Source: Candidatus Peribacteria bacterium
GTDB taxonomy: Bacteria; Patescibacteriota; Gracilibacteria; Peribacterales; Peribacteraceae
Direction: 5' to 3'
NCBI GenBank assembly: GCA_023245765.1
Contig: JAHFJP010000001.1
Span: forward strand, 1 to 64,000
Length of the DNA stretch: 64,000 bases
The notes beneath the pieces are model-generated. The model did not search any database. It worked only from the letters and a program-made list of their open reading frames with translations, and had not been told where the DNA came from. The position numbers were made by a program, and so were the translations under genes. Positions 27,751-37,426 of the stretch are shown here, in pieces. Each line of letters starts with the position of its first letter. Position 1 is the stretch's first letter.

Positions 27751-29040
27751 ATGGATTTCCCCTTCGGTACGCCACAATTTTCATCTCCTTCATCTGTCCT
27801 GTTTATGCCGAAAGAACGTGTCGTCGCCAGTCTAGATATCGGATCTGCCAAGATCCGCACTGTTATCGCCGTGGTCGATGGTGGCGACGGAGAGAGACGG
27901 ACACCGAACGTCATCGGGGTCGGCATCAGTCCGTCACTCGGTATGCGCAAGGGGCATGTGATCGACGTGGAGGAACTCATCCATAACATCATTTCATCAT
28001 TGGAAGATGCCGAGCGGATGGCGGGCGTACCGGTCAATCATGTCTTCGTCGGCATGAGCGGCAGCCACATTGAGGCGTTCGACAGCAGGGGCGTGATCGC
28101 GATCTCCGGATCCGAAATCACGATGGAGGATATCGGCCGCGTGCTCGATGCCGCCCAGGCCGTCTCGATCCCCCAGAACCGCCGCATCCTTCATATTGAA
28201 CCAAAGGCATATGCCGTCGACGAGCAGAAGGGCATCAAGAACCCGCTCGGCATGACCGGCATCCGGCTCGAAGTCGAAGCGCACATCATCACCGGCCAGG
28301 TGCAGCATGTGAAGAATGTGGAAAAATGCATCGACCAGGCGGGCGTCGATATCGACGCGCTCGTCCCGGCAACCATTGCCGCTGCGGAGGCGACCCTCAC
28401 CAAGCGTCAGAAGGAACTCGGCGTTGTCGTCATCGATATCGGCGCGGGCTGCACGAGCATCGCCGTCTTCGAGGAGGGGACGATCCTCCACTCCGTCTGC
28501 TTGCCTATTGCCGGCGAGAGCGTCACGAGCGATGTCGCGATCGGGCTGCGCACCTCCATTGATACCGCTGAGAAGATTAAGATCGAGTACGGATCGGTGC
28601 TGCCGGGAGAAATGAGCGAGCGCGAGATGATCGATCTCTCGTCGGTCAGCAAGGTCGACACCCAGACTGTCTCCAAGAAATACATGGCCGAGATCATGCA
28701 GGCGCGGTACTTCGAGATCTTCTCCCTTATTAAGGCGGAGCTCACCCGCATCGGCCGCAGCGGCATGCTCCCGGCTGGAGCGATCCTCACCGGTGGCGCC
28801 GTCAAAGCACCCGGTGTGCTCGATCTCGCGCGCGATGTCCTCGGACTGCCCGTGCAGATGGGCTTCCCGGTGGATATCGGCGGCGTCATCGAGAAGGTCG
28901 ATGATCCCGCCTACGCCACGGCACTCGGCACCCTCGTCTGGGGCGTCCGGGAAGATGAGCAGGGCGGGTTCCGTGCCAACTTCCAAATGAAACGCGCTCT
29001 TGCCAGTGCTGGGTCCTGGATTCGTAGTCTCTTCCCCTGA
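27751..29040 (+). CDS. ftsA: Cell division protein FtsA
   Basis: VVASLDIGSAKIRTVIAVV, SGSHIEAFDSRGVIAISG, VVIDIGAGCTSIAVFEEG, ILTGGAVKAPGVLDLAR; AAGGAG SD before ATG 27751. Confidence 0.93.
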   Translation: MDFPFGTPQFSSPSSVLFMPKERVVASLDIGSAKIRTVIAVVDGGDGERRTPNVIGVGISPSLGMRKGHVIDVEELIHNIISSLEDAERMAGVPVNHVFVGMSGSHIEAFDSRGVIAISGSEITMEDIGRVLDAAQAVSIPQNRRILHIEPKAYAVDEQKGIKNPLGMTGIRLEVEAHIITGQVQHVKNVEKCIDQAGVDIDALVPATIAAAEATLTKRQKELGVVVIDIGAGCTSIAVFEEGTILHSVCLPIAGESVTSDVAIGLRTSIDTAEKIKIEYGSVLPGEMSEREMIDLSSVSKVDTQTVSKKYMAEIMQARYFEIFSLIKAELTRIGRSGMLPAGAILTGGAVKAPGVLDLARDVLGLPVQMGFPVDIGGVIEKVDDPAYATALGTLVWGVREDEQGGFRANFQMKRALASAGSWIRSLFP

Positions 29041-29115
29041 ACCACTCGCTTCGCTCGGGTTCAGGGCAAGCCATTCGGTTTCCTTCCTCTCCTCTAGCGT
29101 TTTCCCCTCCATTCT

Positions 29116-30372
29116 ATGTCTGATACATTCCGTTCTATTTTCTCCCGCGGCGGTACTGGTGCATCCGGTTCCGGAACCGGTGGGACGCAGGGCGACGACA
29201 CGACGGGTGGCCGCGAGGTTCGCCCCGACATGATCCCCGGAGCCACGATCCGCGTGCTCGGCGCGGGTGGCGGCGGCGGCAACGCCGTCAAGCGCATGGT
29301 GGAGGGCAAGCTCCAGGGCGTGGAGTTCATTGCCGTCAATACCGACGCGCAGGCGCTCTACCATAACCCTGCGGCAAAGAAGATCACGATCGGCCGCGGC
29401 ACGACGCGCGGTCTCGGTGCAGGCTCGAACCCCGAAATGGGTAAGCGCGCTGCGGAGGAGAGTTTGGAGGAGATCAAAGCCGCACTCGAAGGCACCGACA
29501 TGCTCTTCATCACCGCCGGGCTCGGCGGAGGCACCGGCACGGGCGGTATCGTCCCCATTGCCGAGGCGGCCCGCAGCATGGGCATCCTGACGGTCGCGGT
29601 CGTCACCCGGCCGTTCAGCTTTGAAGGCTTCAAGCGGAAGAAGCAGGCCGACGAGGCGCTTGAGGCGCTCAAGGGCAAGGTGGATACGCTGATTACGATC
29701 CCGAACGACAAGATTCTTTCACTGATCGACAAAACCACGCCGCTCACCGAGGCCTTCCAGGTGGTCGACGAAGTGCTCAAGCACGCGATCGAGGGCATCT
29801 CTTCGCTCATCACTGTGCACGGACTTGTGAACGTCGACTTCGCGGACGTCAAAACGATCATGCAGGACGCCGGTACGGCTCTGATGGGCATCGGCTACGG
29901 TACGGGCGATAGCCGCGCCTCAGAGGCCGCGCGCGCCGCTGTGGATAGCCCATTGCTCGAGGCGAGCATCCACGGAGCGCAGGGCATTCTCTTCAACATC
30001 ACCGGTGGCAACGACCTCAGCATGTTCGAAGTCGACGAAGCCGCCCGCATCATCACGGAGGCTGCCGCGCCGGAAGCCAACATCATCTTTGGCGCCGTCA
30101 TCGACGAGCAGTTCACCGGTCAGGTCAAAGTGACCGTCATCGCGACGGGCTTCGACGACCAGACGACCTCTGCCGCGCAGATGGCCAGCCCTGCCGCGCG
30201 CATCCTCAAGAGCAACTTCGGCCGCACGATCCTGCCTTCCGCCGCAACGACCGAGAAGACCGACGGCCGCCGCGAGGCGGTCACGGACGCGACGCTCAAG
30301 TCCACCGCGATGGATCTGAACATGGAAGAGCTCGAAGTACCGGCGTTTATGCGGAAGCCGTTGTCGAAATGA
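29116..30372 (+). CDS. ftsZ: Cell division protein FtsZ
   Basis: IRVLGAGGGGGNAVKRMV, FIAVNTDAQAL, LFITAGLGGGTGTGGIVPIAEAA. Confidence 0.97.
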   Translation: MSDTFRSIFSRGGTGASGSGTGGTQGDDTTGGREVRPDMIPGATIRVLGAGGGGGNAVKRMVEGKLQGVEFIAVNTDAQALYHNPAAKKITIGRGTTRGLGAGSNPEMGKRAAEESLEEIKAALEGTDMLFITAGLGGGTGTGGIVPIAEAARSMGILTVAVVTRPFSFEGFKRKKQADEALEALKGKVDTLITIPNDKILSLIDKTTPLTEAFQVVDEVLKHAIEGISSLITVHGLVNVDFADVKTIMQDAGTALMGIGYGTGDSRASEAARAAVDSPLLEASIHGAQGILFNITGGNDLSMFEVDEAARIITEAAAPEANIIFGAVIDEQFTGQVKVTVIATGFDDQTTSAAQMASPAARILKSNFGRTILPSAATTEKTDGRREAVTDATLKSTAMDLNMEELEVPAFMRKPLSK

Positions 30373-30376
30373 GGAG

Positions 30377-30514
30377 GGGACCGATGGGATCGACGTGACC
30401 GAGGGGACCAACGTGCATCAGCGAGAAACCGGGACCGGGGATCCCGGCTTCTCTGTAGGGAAAATTCGGGAGATACCTCGGTCCCGTCGGTTCCCTCGGT
30501 GCCTTCGGTCCCTT
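30377..30514. repeat. Inverted pair of 9-nt-period arms (GGGACCGAN)n / (TCGGTNCCN)n
   Basis: GGGACCGAT|GGGATCGAC|GTGACCGAG|GGGACCAAC ... TCGGTCCCG|TCGGTTCCC|TCGGTGCCT|TCGGTCCCT. Confidence 0.85.
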
Positions 30515-30954
30515 TAATGCGTCCCCGTACTCCCAAACCCCCCCCTTGTCTCCTTTCCATGATCATCCACTTCGCTCCACTGCGCCTTCTCCACCTTCAC
30601 GAATACCCCCTGCGCGATGCGTTCCCCGCGTTCGACGGTGACCGGCGCATCGCTGATGTTCTGGACCTGCACGAGCAGTTCATCCTTTGCTCCGTGGTAG
30701 TCGCAGTCGATGACGCCGATCGAATGCGGACAGACGAGCGCCTTTTTCCGCGGGAGCGACGAGCGGGGGATGATGAGCAGCGCGTAGCCCTCCGGGACCT
30801 TCACGATCACGTTTCCGGGCACCAGAGCGATCTTTCCAGGCTCGATGACGGTGGTCTCCCGCGTGATCAGGTCAAAGCCGACCGCTCCCGCTGATTCATA
30901 TTTGGGGAGGGGCAGTGACGGGTCGACGCGTTGAAGAGAGACAAGCATCGTCAC
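30514..30954 (-). CDS. dut: Deoxyuridine 5'-triphosphate nucleotidohydrolase
   Basis: SAGAVGFDLI, IIPRSSLPRKK, GVIDCDYHGAKDELLVQV, GERIAQGVF, RGGFGSTG. Confidence 0.93.
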   Translation of the reverse strand: MTMLVSLQRVDPSLPLPKYESAGAVGFDLITRETTVIEPGKIALVPGNVIVKVPEGYALLIIPRSSLPRKKALVCPHSIGVIDCDYHGAKDELLVQVQNISDAPVTVERGERIAQGVFVKVEKAQWSEVDDHGKETRGGFGSTGTH

Positions 30955-30982
30955 AGAGGATGCACGCCTGAGCCTCTACCGT

Positions 30983-33900
30983 CTAGTGGTGCCCTCCCGA
31001 GGGTACCACCATGAGTTCTCTGCGAGCGACGTCGCGGGCTTCGACCGCTGCTTTCACGTTCTCCAAACTGACTTGCCCGCTGCTGCCGCCTTCATCGAAG
31101 AATCCGTTCGCGTAGTCCGGATTATCTGCACCACTCGACAGTTTGTAATCTTTTGTAAAGTCCATGAGCACTTCCTTGAGCACGTGAAGATTCTGCGGGA
31201 GCACTTCTTTGAGCGCCTGGACGAACGCTGGTGTGCCGTCGAACAGCTTGCGTCCGACAGTTGCATCTTTCTTGTCGATCTTCTTGCCTGCTACCACATC
31301 TTTGTCGGTTGCAATGTAGTCGCCGAGCAATCTGATCGGTTGCTCCTTCTCGTAATAATCCTGTGGCTCCCCGTTCGGGCCTTCTCTGGTTTTCTTGCCG
31401 CCGTCTTTCATCTTGTTCTGGCTGAGGTAGGTCTGCCAGTGGGATGATTGCTCGATTTTGTCCTTCAATCTCGTGACGAGCTTGATGACGAACTTGTTCA
31501 TGTTCTCGCGGTACTTGGCGATCGTGTGCACCCCATCGCTGGAAGGGGAGTGGCTTGCAAGCTGGCTCAAACTCAGGGTCGGACGCGTTTCCGTGTTGTA
31601 CCCGCGTCGGGCGAGAATGTTATCGACGTCGACGTATGCACCGAGTGCATCGGCGAGAATGCTCGCGTCTTCGGGTGTAAAGCGCTCTTCGCCGTTTTCT
31701 TCCAGCTGCGCCAGACGGCCGAAGATCTTGAACTTGGAACTGTAGCCGCAGTAGAGGTTTTTGAGCCCTTCCGGCGACATCTTCTGGCGGCTTCCACTGA
31801 TGACGTCGGCCATGCCGCGGACGGCGTTGAAGTCGAGTTGCGGGAGGAAGAGCGGCACGTCTTCGTGGTCGATCGTCTCGGAACTCGTCCGTGACGTGCC
31901 CTTGCTCAGACGTTCCTGGACGCCTTTGTTGCGGACGAGGTCGAGCTGGATCCAGAGCGTGGTCTTGGCGCCGGGCCGGAACGTGTCGACTCCATCTTTC
32001 GTTTCCCGCAGACGGTTGCGGAGGGCCTGCACTTCCGGCAGGGTGTTGTTCTTCTTGTAGAAGTAGTCGATGAAGGGGAACTGGTTGAGCACGCCGCCTT
32101 CCTCACCGGCGAGCGTGCGCAGGCGATCGATACTCAGGAGGCCGTCGGCGACGCCGCGGATGAGGTAGTAGAACTTCTGCTCCATGGTCATTTTACCGTT
32201 CTCAATGGCGTAGTGAATGATCTTTTCGAAGAGATGTGGCTTGATGTCCTCGGGCGGTGTGGTTCCGGTGTGGTGTTTTTCTTCGTACGTTTTCCATTCG
32301 TTCCAGAGGCGCAACTGCTTGTTGAGTTCGCCCTCCATGCCGCCGCGGAGGTTACTGAGCTGGTCGACCCACGGCGTGAAGTGCTCTTTGCCGCTCTTGG
32401 TCTGACTGTCGTTCTCGGAGCGCCAGTGGTAGTAGAGTTCTTTGTCGTTCCAGATGTAACTGATGATTTTTCTCAGCCACGTATCGCGCAGCACATCACT
32501 GCGGAGGCACGGCCGTTCCGGCATGTTGTAGCCCGAAATCGCATTGAGCGTTGTCCATGTGCCGGTGTCGTTCCAGTCCATTTCGCCACGACTGCAGAGG
32601 AGAGCGATGATACCGCGAACGGCGTCTTTGTTCTTCGTGGAGTGCAAAAAATGCTGCAGCGTGTGGCTGTCCTCGTTCTTCATGCCGTCTTTCCATTTGT
32701 TGGCCGCCTCTTCCTCCGTGCCCGAGTAGCGCCGCTGATGGTACGCGTGGAGCCCCGTCAGGTACTTGCCTGCGCCGGGAATCTGTTTGAGCAGACTGCT
32801 ATCTTGTAATGGCTTGGTGATGGCGTAGCCGATGTCTTTGAGAACGGCATCCTGGCGGCGTTTGTAGATGTCCTTGATGTCTTCCCACGTGTCGTTCCAC
32901 AGCCGCACGACGTCATTGATGCTCGCAAGCCGCACGCCGCCCGTGAGGGCTTCCCAGATGCCCACATCGCGGGCCTGCTTGGTGGTATCGAGTCTCTGAT
33001 TGTCGTAGTTGACCACCACTGTTTCGAGCTTCTCAGCATAGGCGATGAGCTTTTTGCAGCGCTCCTGTTGCTCGTGATCATCTTCCGGTGGTGTCTGAGG
33101 ATCACGCCACTGAGACTTCTCGCGGAATATTTTTTCGAGTTCGTTGAATTCGTCTTCGCCGTCCTGGTACTTGTCCTTGAGTTCCACAAACAGATCCGGC
33201 GGAAAATCTGGCGGTTCGGTGTAGGCGTAGATGAACTGCTTCACATTGCGCAGCGCACGGTCGGTATCGTTGAGCATTTCGCGCATGTTGAAGATTTCTT
33301 TCTGCTTTGGTGCCGCATCGGCATCGACCGTCATGCGTCTGCGGGTCGCGCGGCGAATGGGTTGGTCCTGCACCCGTCCCACCCGGTTGAGCCGTCGTCT
33401 GAAATCTTTTTCGATCGGACCGCTCTTCATCGGTGCACGGGGCTTGCGTTCCATCAGATCGAACAGTGACTGTTCTGCATCCGAGAATGGCCGAGCGATT
33501 CTGCCCGCTTTGTAATCGGCAAAGCGGATAAGCAGCTCTTCCATGAGTTCCTCCCGTTCGATGTTTGGTTCGAGGTGTTCTTCTCTGATCGCTTTGTACG
33601 AACCCCAGTCGAGAAGAGAAAGTGCCTGGTCAAACGTCTGTCCGCTTGGTGTCGATCGCGTGCTGAACTCGTCGAGGGTCCCCTGGATGAGCCTGGGGAA
33701 CAGTCCGGTTCTTGTCCGGAGAATATCGAGAATGGCATGCGCACGCTCATGTTCGACTTCGGGTCCGTTGCGGTCGACGCCCGGACGAATGGCGATGATC
33801 GGTCGTGGCTGATGATTTGGGCGATACTCCGCGGGAACGTTTTCCGGCAGATCATTGACTTCCTGGATGTTGTTGCGGACGTCATTGAGCATTCGCACGC

Positions 33901-36157
33901 ACTGTTCGATCTTCTCGACCTCTGTCCGCTCTGCGTAGAGCGACCGAAGTTTGCCGATCCCACTCTTGTTCTTGTCCTGCACCGCGGCATCCATCCTCTG
34001 CTCGATTTCCCGCTGTCTGCCGAGGAAAAAGTATCCGAGGTTCAGGTACTCGCTGATGCTGTGGCGCAGCGGCGGGTAGAGGCCGTTGCGCTCCGTGCGC
34101 TTGGGATCACCGGTTGTATCCGTATTCGCGCGCTCGGGGATGAGAATGCCGATGGCGGTCCGCAGGCGCCCGCGCGTCTGCTCGCGAATGTTAATGATTG
34201 CACTGTCCGTATCCAGATCCTTCGTTTCTGCATCGATCTGTGCGTCGATGGTTTTTACGTGTGCGACGGCACGTTCGAGCCGCGACGGATCGCGGAGGTA
34301 TTCGAGACATTGGGAGATCCGTGTTTGCGTGTGGATCGGGAACCGCGTGGGCGTGACGCACTTGTTCAGTTGCGCGCGCAGCTGCTGCGGAGATTCCCCA
34401 CCTGCGTAATTGCGGAGTCGCGCAAAGTAGTCTTTGAAGTCCGCAATGAACGCGTTTTTCTCCCCCTCGGGAATCGGCAGCAGCGACCGAATCATCTCGA
34501 GGCGCTCCGTCCAGGATTTTTGCGGAGCGGGCAGATTCTCGATCTCCCGGATTTTTTTCGCCATCTCATGCGCCCACGTCTCGGTGGCGATCTGTTCATC
34601 GCGCAGCGCGATGATGTCGGGTTCCGCCTCGAGCATTGTGCCGTCGCCCGCTTCGCGGTTGAGATCGTTCTCGCGCCTGTTCCAGACGGCGATGTCTTCT
34701 TTCGCGGAGATCAGGAAGTCCTGTTCGTCGTCTTTTTTCCGGTCCGGTGCGGGTGGCAACGTGTAGAACGGCTTGCCTTGTTCGTCCGTGTGGGCCGCTT
34801 CTCTGCACTGTCGCAGCGCCTGGGTCTGGACTTGTCCGTAGTCGTCGAGCAGGGGAATGATGCTGAAGCCGTGTTTGCCCAGGAACCGGCTTTCCAGATC
34901 TTGCGCTGCATGTTCCTCCTGCCGTGCGCGGCTCGGCGTCCAAGCGGGATTCCCGGACCGCGTGCGCGTGAGAAGAATCACCTCAGCCTTCTCGATTGTC
35001 AGTGCGGGGTCGACTGCGAGCAGCAGCTTCTCCAGCCGCGCCTTGTGCATCTTGAGCACCTCTTTGGCTCGTTCCTGCAGTTGTGCGTCGAGGACCAAAC
35101 GCAATGCAAAGCTTTCGCCCTGCAGACGCTCCATCACGGCGTCGGGCTTCTCCACATCCTGAGACTCTTTCGATGTCTGACTGCCGCCGAAGTTCCTCGC
35201 CTTGCGAATCTGCTTACGGACGTTTCCCATCATTCCCCGTCTGGCGTCGATACGGATATTGAGCTTTTCGTCCTTCGTCAGTTTCAATTCTTCAAAGTTC
35301 CCAGTGTAGGACTGAGATCTGATCGCGTCCGCTCTGCGTTGCCGGAAGATCTCGTCGAAGTATCGCTCAAAGAGCGTGTCGAGGTCCGAGCTCGCGACCG
35401 TTGTTTTTGCGGCGTCTTTTGCACGATCTTCGATCGCATCGGCAATCTTTTTTTCTAGGTCATCCTTGAGTTGCTCTTTCGTGTTCGCGTCCAGATTCTG
35501 CCGCTCAATCATGATGAACTGGTCTTCCAGTTCCGGAATACTTGGATCGATCTTCAAGGTGGCTCTGATCTTTTCCTGCAGATTCGCATACTGCGCGGCG
35601 CGATTTTCCATTTCGTGCGCGCAACGCAGCGTGATGGACGGATTTGCGCTGAGTTGTTCCATCACGAGTGGACGCAGACGCGTGTTGAGCTCATCACGCT
35701 TGTCCGCACCTGTCTTGTCGATCAGTTGATCGAAGTACGATTTCCGCTTTTTTGCGTTAATGACTTCTCTCGTGAATGACGGATCAATGGCCGGCTCCTC
35801 CAGGGTGATGCCAACAGACCGTGCGATCTCTTCCAGGGTTCTGTGACTGATTTGATTATCAATCACGAGGTATCCTGCAGTCAGCATCGACCTGTACGCG
35901 TCGAAGAGATTTTGAGATTCCAGATAGTCCATCCCACTGAGCTCCCGGAGAACCGAATGTTGGACGGATTTGATGGCGGAACCAACGCTGGCCACCGTTT
36001 CCGAATCTTTCGGAGTGCCTGCTTTCTCCGCATCTTTATCGGAGTCCGGCGCCGAACCTGGTGGCGGTGTCGGATTCGCAAACCGCGCCTCCCGCCGCTC
36101 CCGGGTGGGAGAGTGGTGAGGGGCAAGGTGGCCGGTGAGGAACCGGTCCAACTGCAT
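30983..36157 (-). CDS. Giant (1724 aa) hypothetical protein
   Basis: Single uninterrupted ORF, mostly hydrophilic/helical, no signal peptide; HERAH (HExxH-like) motif; coupled TAATG to the upstream membrane gene. Confidence 0.8.
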   Translation of the reverse strand: MQLDRFLTGHLAPHHSPTRERREARFANPTPPPGSAPDSDKDAEKAGTPKDSETVASVGSAIKSVQHSVLRELSGMDYLESQNLFDAYRSMLTAGYLVIDNQISHRTLEEIARSVGITLEEPAIDPSFTREVINAKKRKSYFDQLIDKTGADKRDELNTRLRPLVMEQLSANPSITLRCAHEMENRAAQYANLQEKIRATLKIDPSIPELEDQFIMIERQNLDANTKEQLKDDLEKKIADAIEDRAKDAAKTTVASSDLDTLFERYFDEIFRQRRADAIRSQSYTGNFEELKLTKDEKLNIRIDARRGMMGNVRKQIRKARNFGGSQTSKESQDVEKPDAVMERLQGESFALRLVLDAQLQERAKEVLKMHKARLEKLLLAVDPALTIEKAEVILLTRTRSGNPAWTPSRARQEEHAAQDLESRFLGKHGFSIIPLLDDYGQVQTQALRQCREAAHTDEQGKPFYTLPPAPDRKKDDEQDFLISAKEDIAVWNRRENDLNREAGDGTMLEAEPDIIALRDEQIATETWAHEMAKKIREIENLPAPQKSWTERLEMIRSLLPIPEGEKNAFIADFKDYFARLRNYAGGESPQQLRAQLNKCVTPTRFPIHTQTRISQCLEYLRDPSRLERAVAHVKTIDAQIDAETKDLDTDSAIINIREQTRGRLRTAIGILIPERANTDTTGDPKRTERNGLYPPLRHSISEYLNLGYFFLGRQREIEQRMDAAVQDKNKSGIGKLRSLYAERTEVEKIEQCVRMLNDVRNNIQEVNDLPENVPAEYRPNHQPRPIIAIRPGVDRNGPEVEHERAHAILDILRTRTGLFPRLIQGTLDEFSTRSTPSGQTFDQALSLLDWGSYKAIREEHLEPNIEREELMEELLIRFADYKAGRIARPFSDAEQSLFDLMERKPRAPMKSGPIEKDFRRRLNRVGRVQDQPIRRATRRRMTVDADAAPKQKEIFNMREMLNDTDRALRNVKQFIYAYTEPPDFPPDLFVELKDKYQDGEDEFNELEKIFREKSQWRDPQTPPEDDHEQQERCKKLIAYAEKLETVVVNYDNQRLDTTKQARDVGIWEALTGGVRLASINDVVRLWNDTWEDIKDIYKRRQDAVLKDIGYAITKPLQDSSLLKQIPGAGKYLTGLHAYHQRRYSGTEEEAANKWKDGMKNEDSHTLQHFLHSTKNKDAVRGIIALLCSRGEMDWNDTGTWTTLNAISGYNMPERPCLRSDVLRDTWLRKIISYIWNDKELYYHWRSENDSQTKSGKEHFTPWVDQLSNLRGGMEGELNKQLRLWNEWKTYEEKHHTGTTPPEDIKPHLFEKIIHYAIENGKMTMEQKFYYLIRGVADGLLSIDRLRTLAGEEGGVLNQFPFIDYFYKKNNTLPEVQALRNRLRETKDGVDTFRPGAKTTLWIQLDLVRNKGVQERLSKGTSRTSSETIDHEDVPLFLPQLDFNAVRGMADVISGSRQKMSPEGLKNLYCGYSSKFKIFGRLAQLEENGEERFTPEDASILADALGAYVDVDNILARRGYNTETRPTLSLSQLASHSPSSDGVHTIAKYRENMNKFVIKLVTRLKDKIEQSSHWQTYLSQNKMKDGGKKTREGPNGEPQDYYEKEQPIRLLGDYIATDKDVVAGKKIDKKDATVGRKLFDGTPAFVQALKEVLPQNLHVLKEVLMDFTKDYKLSSGADNPDYANGFFDEGGSSGQVSLENVKAAVEARDVARRELMVVPSGGHH

Positions 36158-36699
36158 TAGAGCTTACAGAGGCGGATAATGACGTCGAGGAAGTGTTCTT
36201 TTTGATCCGGCCGGAGGGGGATAAATTGGCTTAGGGTAGTGCGAATCAGGGTGGGGTCGATCTCGCCGGTCTGGATCCGGATATCACTCTGGAAGCGGGA
36301 TTTTCGGATAATCTTGAGTTCCGTGAAGAGCGGCGTCTGCACCAGCCAGAAGTCTTTGCACTGGTCCCAGGGCGTGAACGAATCTTCAAATTGCACGCCG
36401 TCGATCTCGATCTGAATGCTCCGAAGCGGCGTCTTTTCGTTGCGGACCAGGAAGTACACACCGCCGAGCAGCAGCGACACGAGCGTCAGTGTCCATGCTC
36501 CACTGAGGATTCCGTAGGCCGCGACAATCAGCACGATTGCGCCGCCGGTCATGTACCAGCGCGGCGTGTGTTCGTGGTTAAAATGCGTCGCGGCGCTCCA
36601 GGCGAGGAGCACTTTTGGCACCCGCAGACCGGGTGTAGCGGTCGTCGAATTCTGCGCAGTATTCATGGCCGGAGGAGTGGTGGGTGTTTGTGTGTCCAA
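36157..36699 (-). CDS. Membrane hypothetical protein (two TMs), TTG start
   Basis: YMTGGAIVLIVAAYGILSGAWTLTLVSLLLGGVYFLV; TATAAT 8 nt upstream of TTG. Confidence 0.65.
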   Translation of the reverse strand: MDTQTPTTPPAMNTAQNSTTATPGLRVPKVLLAWSAATHFNHEHTPRWYMTGGAIVLIVAAYGILSGAWTLTLVSLLLGGVYFLVRNEKTPLRSIQIEIDGVQFEDSFTPWDQCKDFWLVQTPLFTELKIIRKSRFQSDIRIQTGEIDPTLIRTTLSQFIPLRPDQKEHFLDVIIRLCKL

Positions 36700-36792
36700 A
36701 TCCTTATATTATAGCGGAAAAGTCGTGTTTTTAGTACGGGCGGATTCTTGATTATTGATAAAAGTATGGTTTTCTATATACTATAGAGAAAT

Positions 36793-37425
36793 ATGCATCA
36801 GGTAGATATTCTTGGCCCCGAGCAGACCAGACAGGAGTTCACGGATGACAGAGTCCGCTGCTTCGCGGAAACAATCATCGCGTACTACGAAAGGAAACAG
36901 GCGGAGGATCTCGCAGCGTCGCAATCACGGATAGAGCGGCATGCCGGTCGAATTCTGTCGGCAGCAACGCGACTCTTCAAAGGAAAAAAGAAGCGAGAGG
37001 GGGAAATTACAGAGATGCAGTCATTGCTGGCTGGTTCCCGTGATAATGGCCAGCTCTTCACTGCGAGGGTCGGAGAAAAAATTGTTGCTACGACCGGATA
37101 CAGGCTCATCGGCAGCGATTCCAAAACACACAAGCCGGTGTGGGAAATCGTTCAGGTGTTTGTGTCCGATGAGCACCGTGGAAACAAACTGTCGTGGACG
37201 TTGATGGACGCCGCTGAGAATGCCATCAGAAAAGCTGATCCCATTGCAAATATCGTGATCGTATCGGACCACAAAACCGTCCAAAATTGGGCGAAAGCCA
37301 GGCAATACGGAAACATTACTCTCAAGGACCACTGGGAGATCGAACATCCGTCGGAGACACTTCCGAATCAGAAGAAGGCTGAATTTCAGGGGAAGGCGAA
37401 CACGCTACTGGCGTTCCGGAAGTGA
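36793..37425 (+). CDS. GNAT-like N-acetyltransferase
   Basis: VGEKIVATTGYRL...WEIVQVFVSDEHRGNKLSWTLMDAAENAIRK. Confidence 0.65.
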   Translation: MHQVDILGPEQTRQEFTDDRVRCFAETIIAYYERKQAEDLAASQSRIERHAGRILSAATRLFKGKKKREGEITEMQSLLAGSRDNGQLFTARVGEKIVATTGYRLIGSDSKTHKPVWEIVQVFVSDEHRGNKLSWTLMDAAENAIRKADPIANIVIVSDHKTVQNWAKARQYGNITLKDHWEIEHPSETLPNQKKAEFQGKANTLLAFRK

Positions 37426-37426
37426 G

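Noticed and set aside
27997-29364. 455-aa minus-strand ORF over ftsA/ftsZ
   Set aside because: Antisense shadow of well-supported ftsA and ftsZ.
33575-35458. 627-aa plus-strand ORF
   Set aside because: Antisense to the giant 1724-aa ORF; Arg/Leu/Val-rich shadow-frame composition and no motifs.
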